Part shown: positions 5,817 through 6,602 of the stretch, piece by piece
Layout of the letters: each line of letters starts with the position of its first letter
Numbering within the stretch: the first letter of the stretch is position 1
Assembly: GCA_036844765.1 (NCBI GenBank)
Contig: DAIUFE010000066.1
Coordinates: 1-6,602, forward strand
Source of the DNA: Thermocaproicibacter sp036844765
GTDB taxonomy: Bacteria; Bacillota; Clostridia; Oscillospirales; Acutalibacteraceae
Direction of reading: 5' to 3'
Length of the DNA stretch: 6,602 bases
Translations under genes and position numbers: made by a program
Notes under the pieces: model-generated
The model's database searches: none
Seen by the model: the letters and a program-made list of their open reading frames with translations, nothing else
Told to the model about the DNA's origin: nothing

Positions 5817-6178
5817 GGGCGTTCCGAAGGCCGCGGTGCCCTTACTGCGGGGACCGGCTGAACGCGGCGCAGACCTGGGCGCTGCGCCGGCGCGGGGAGT
5901 ATATCTGCCCGAAGTGCGGTGGGCTTTCCAACGTGGCGACGGACCCGCGGCTGCGGGCGCTGGGATACCTGGCGGTGCTGGCGGGCGCGGCGCTGTTCAC
6001 GGCCGGGTTCTTCCTGCCGGAGGACGATCTGCTCACGCTGCTGGCCGGCGTGCTGCTGCCGTTCCTGATCTTTTACCTCGCGTGCTTCGGGATGATCCGC
6101 CTGAAACGGCCCCGCCGCCGGCAGCGGCAGGCTGAGCCTGCACGCGCGGCCCGCCGTTCACCCCAGAGCGAAAAATGA
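5813..6178 (+). CDS. Small zinc-ribbon membrane protein, unknown function
   Basis: A 121-aa protein starting at GTG 5813, overlapping the remB stop by 4 bp, with AAGGGG about 8 nt upstream inside remB. Residues 9-12 (CPYC) and 32-35 (CPKC) form a two-knuckle zinc ribbon with 19 residues between knuckles. This resembles the cxxc_20_cxxc type of small Firmicute proteins, though I cannot confirm membership. Two hydrophobic segments follow (about 49-68 and 73-95) separated by a short acidic loop (PEDD), then a very basic tail KRPRRRQRQ. The layout suggests a cytoplasmic zinc ribbon anchored in the membrane by a hairpin. The last 18 or so codons lie in an intergenic repeat (6126-6158), so the tail may not be ancestral. 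An in-frame upstream ATG at 5639 would only read through remB in another frame. No function is claimed. Confidence 0.85.
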   Translation: MRAFRRPRCPYCGDRLNAAQTWALRRRGEYICPKCGGLSNVATDPRLRALGYLAVLAGAALFTAGFFLPEDDLLTLLAGVLLPFLIFYLACFGMIRLKRPRRRQRQAEPARAARRSPQSEK

Positions 6179-6296
6179 GCGTAGTTTGGCGGGGCGGTAG
6201 AGGGCAACTCCCGGCGGCGGCCGGCTTCGGCCCGGCGTTGAACCGGGAGCGAACCGGAAGTTTTGTTTGGCGGGACTGTTTACGAAATCTCCCGGC
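6126..6296 (+). repeat. Composite A-family repeat, right direct copy, first part
   Basis: 6126-6158 repeats 234-266 (31 of 33) and 6245-6296 repeats 272-323 (49 of 52), in the same order and orientation. The segment between them (6159-6244) replaces about 5 bp in the left copy and includes a GC-rich stretch with short hairpins such as GGCCG-GCTT-CGGCC. The first block overlaps the end of the zinc-ribbon gene. Confidence 0.85.
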
Positions 6297-6433
6297 GGCG
6301 CGGCGTCTTCCTCTTTGCGGGGGCCTTGGACAGGGAGGGGGCGCAGCCCCCTCCCGAGAAAATCCCCCTTCCGCGCTCGGCGGGCCGATGATTTTGGCAA
6401 GCTGCCCGCGCGGGAGGGGGCAGGGGGTGGGCG
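6297..6433 (-). repeat. B-family element in inverted orientation
   Basis: The reverse complement of this stretch aligns with the B elements at 616-736 and 911-1040. It reads CGCCCACCCCCTGCCCCCTC, then CCGCGCGGG, ATCAT.GGCCCGCCG, GCGCGGAAGGGGG, a perfect 10-bp stem with 3-nt loop (6333-6355), and CTCCCTG...GGCCCCCGCAAAG. It is bounded by the near-identical motifs at 6278-6296 and 6434-6452, as if inserted into the composite A repeat. Confidence 0.8.
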
Positions 6434-6449
6434 GTTTCCGAAATCGTCC

Positions 6450-6602
6450 GGCAAGAAGAATGTGGTCTGTGGTGCACTTGCTTGCGACCCGGCCCTTCGT
6501 TTGTTCTACCACGGGGGCACCCTGCCGTTCGTTCCGAATAAAAGGGCGCGGACGGCTCCCCGGGGGTGCAGGGGGGACGGATTAGGGCCCCTCCCGTGCG
6601 GA
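6450..6602 (+). repeat. A-family repeat, copy A3, running off the window
   Basis: This aligns without gaps to 321-473 over all 153 bases (about 140 identical), and the last 40 bases are identical to 434-473. Since identity is complete up to the edge, the repeat probably continues past it. Differences are mostly transitions. The hairpin at 6517-6549 has one mismatch relative to copies A1 and A2. With 6179-6449 this makes the 3' end of the window gene-free. Confidence 0.85.

Noticed and set aside
6033..6512. Minus-strand frame of 159 aa over the right repeats
   Set aside because: It lies mostly in repeat DNA, overlaps the zinc-ribbon gene and shows a low-complexity P/R/A composition.

Overview
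The window carries the chromosomal replication-initiation cluster of a high-GC, low-redundancy Firmicute. The gene order dnaA, dnaN, yaaA-type S4 gene, recF, remB on one strand is the standard origin order of Firmicutes. The protein sequences (DnaA opening with a SFTEVW-type N-terminus, RemB opening MYLHLG with DIVGIFD) and the GC-rich third codon positions suggest a clostridial lineage such as Oscillospirales/Ruminococcaceae. That placement is inferred from protein character; no search was run.

Layout. Positions 1 to about 1375 hold no gene that I can support. They are packed with intergenic repeats: an 'A' element (85-bp core, two copies), a 'B' element (about 125-135 bp, built round G-rich/C-rich hairpins), and two full plus one partial tandem units of about 294-302 bp, each containing a B element, running up to dnaA. 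dnaA follows (start near 1460, end 2791). The 330-bp gap after it has a cluster of DnaA-box-like sites and then an AT-richer stretch beside dnaN, so it is the likely oriC. The plus strand changes from C-rich in late dnaA to G-rich in dnaN across this gap, as expected where the two replication arms diverge.

From 3122 to 6178, dnaN, the S4 gene, recF, remB and a small zinc-ribbon membrane protein lie in one tight operon, with overlaps of 8 and 4 bp, a 16-bp gap, and another 4-bp overlap. The first part codes for replication and repair: the DnaA initiator, the DnaN sliding clamp, RecF loading at gaps, and an S4 RNA-binding protein. The last two genes are a RemB-type regulator and a membrane protein of unknown function. 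gyrB, often next in this order, is absent from the window.

From 6126 to the right edge the repeats return. A composite element very like the one at 234-473 reappears in the same orientation, but interrupted by an inverted B element that lies between two near-identical 19-bp motifs. The origin cluster is therefore bracketed by direct copies of one intergenic repeat. The last codons of the zinc-ribbon gene lie inside it. These repeats are the least explained part of the window.
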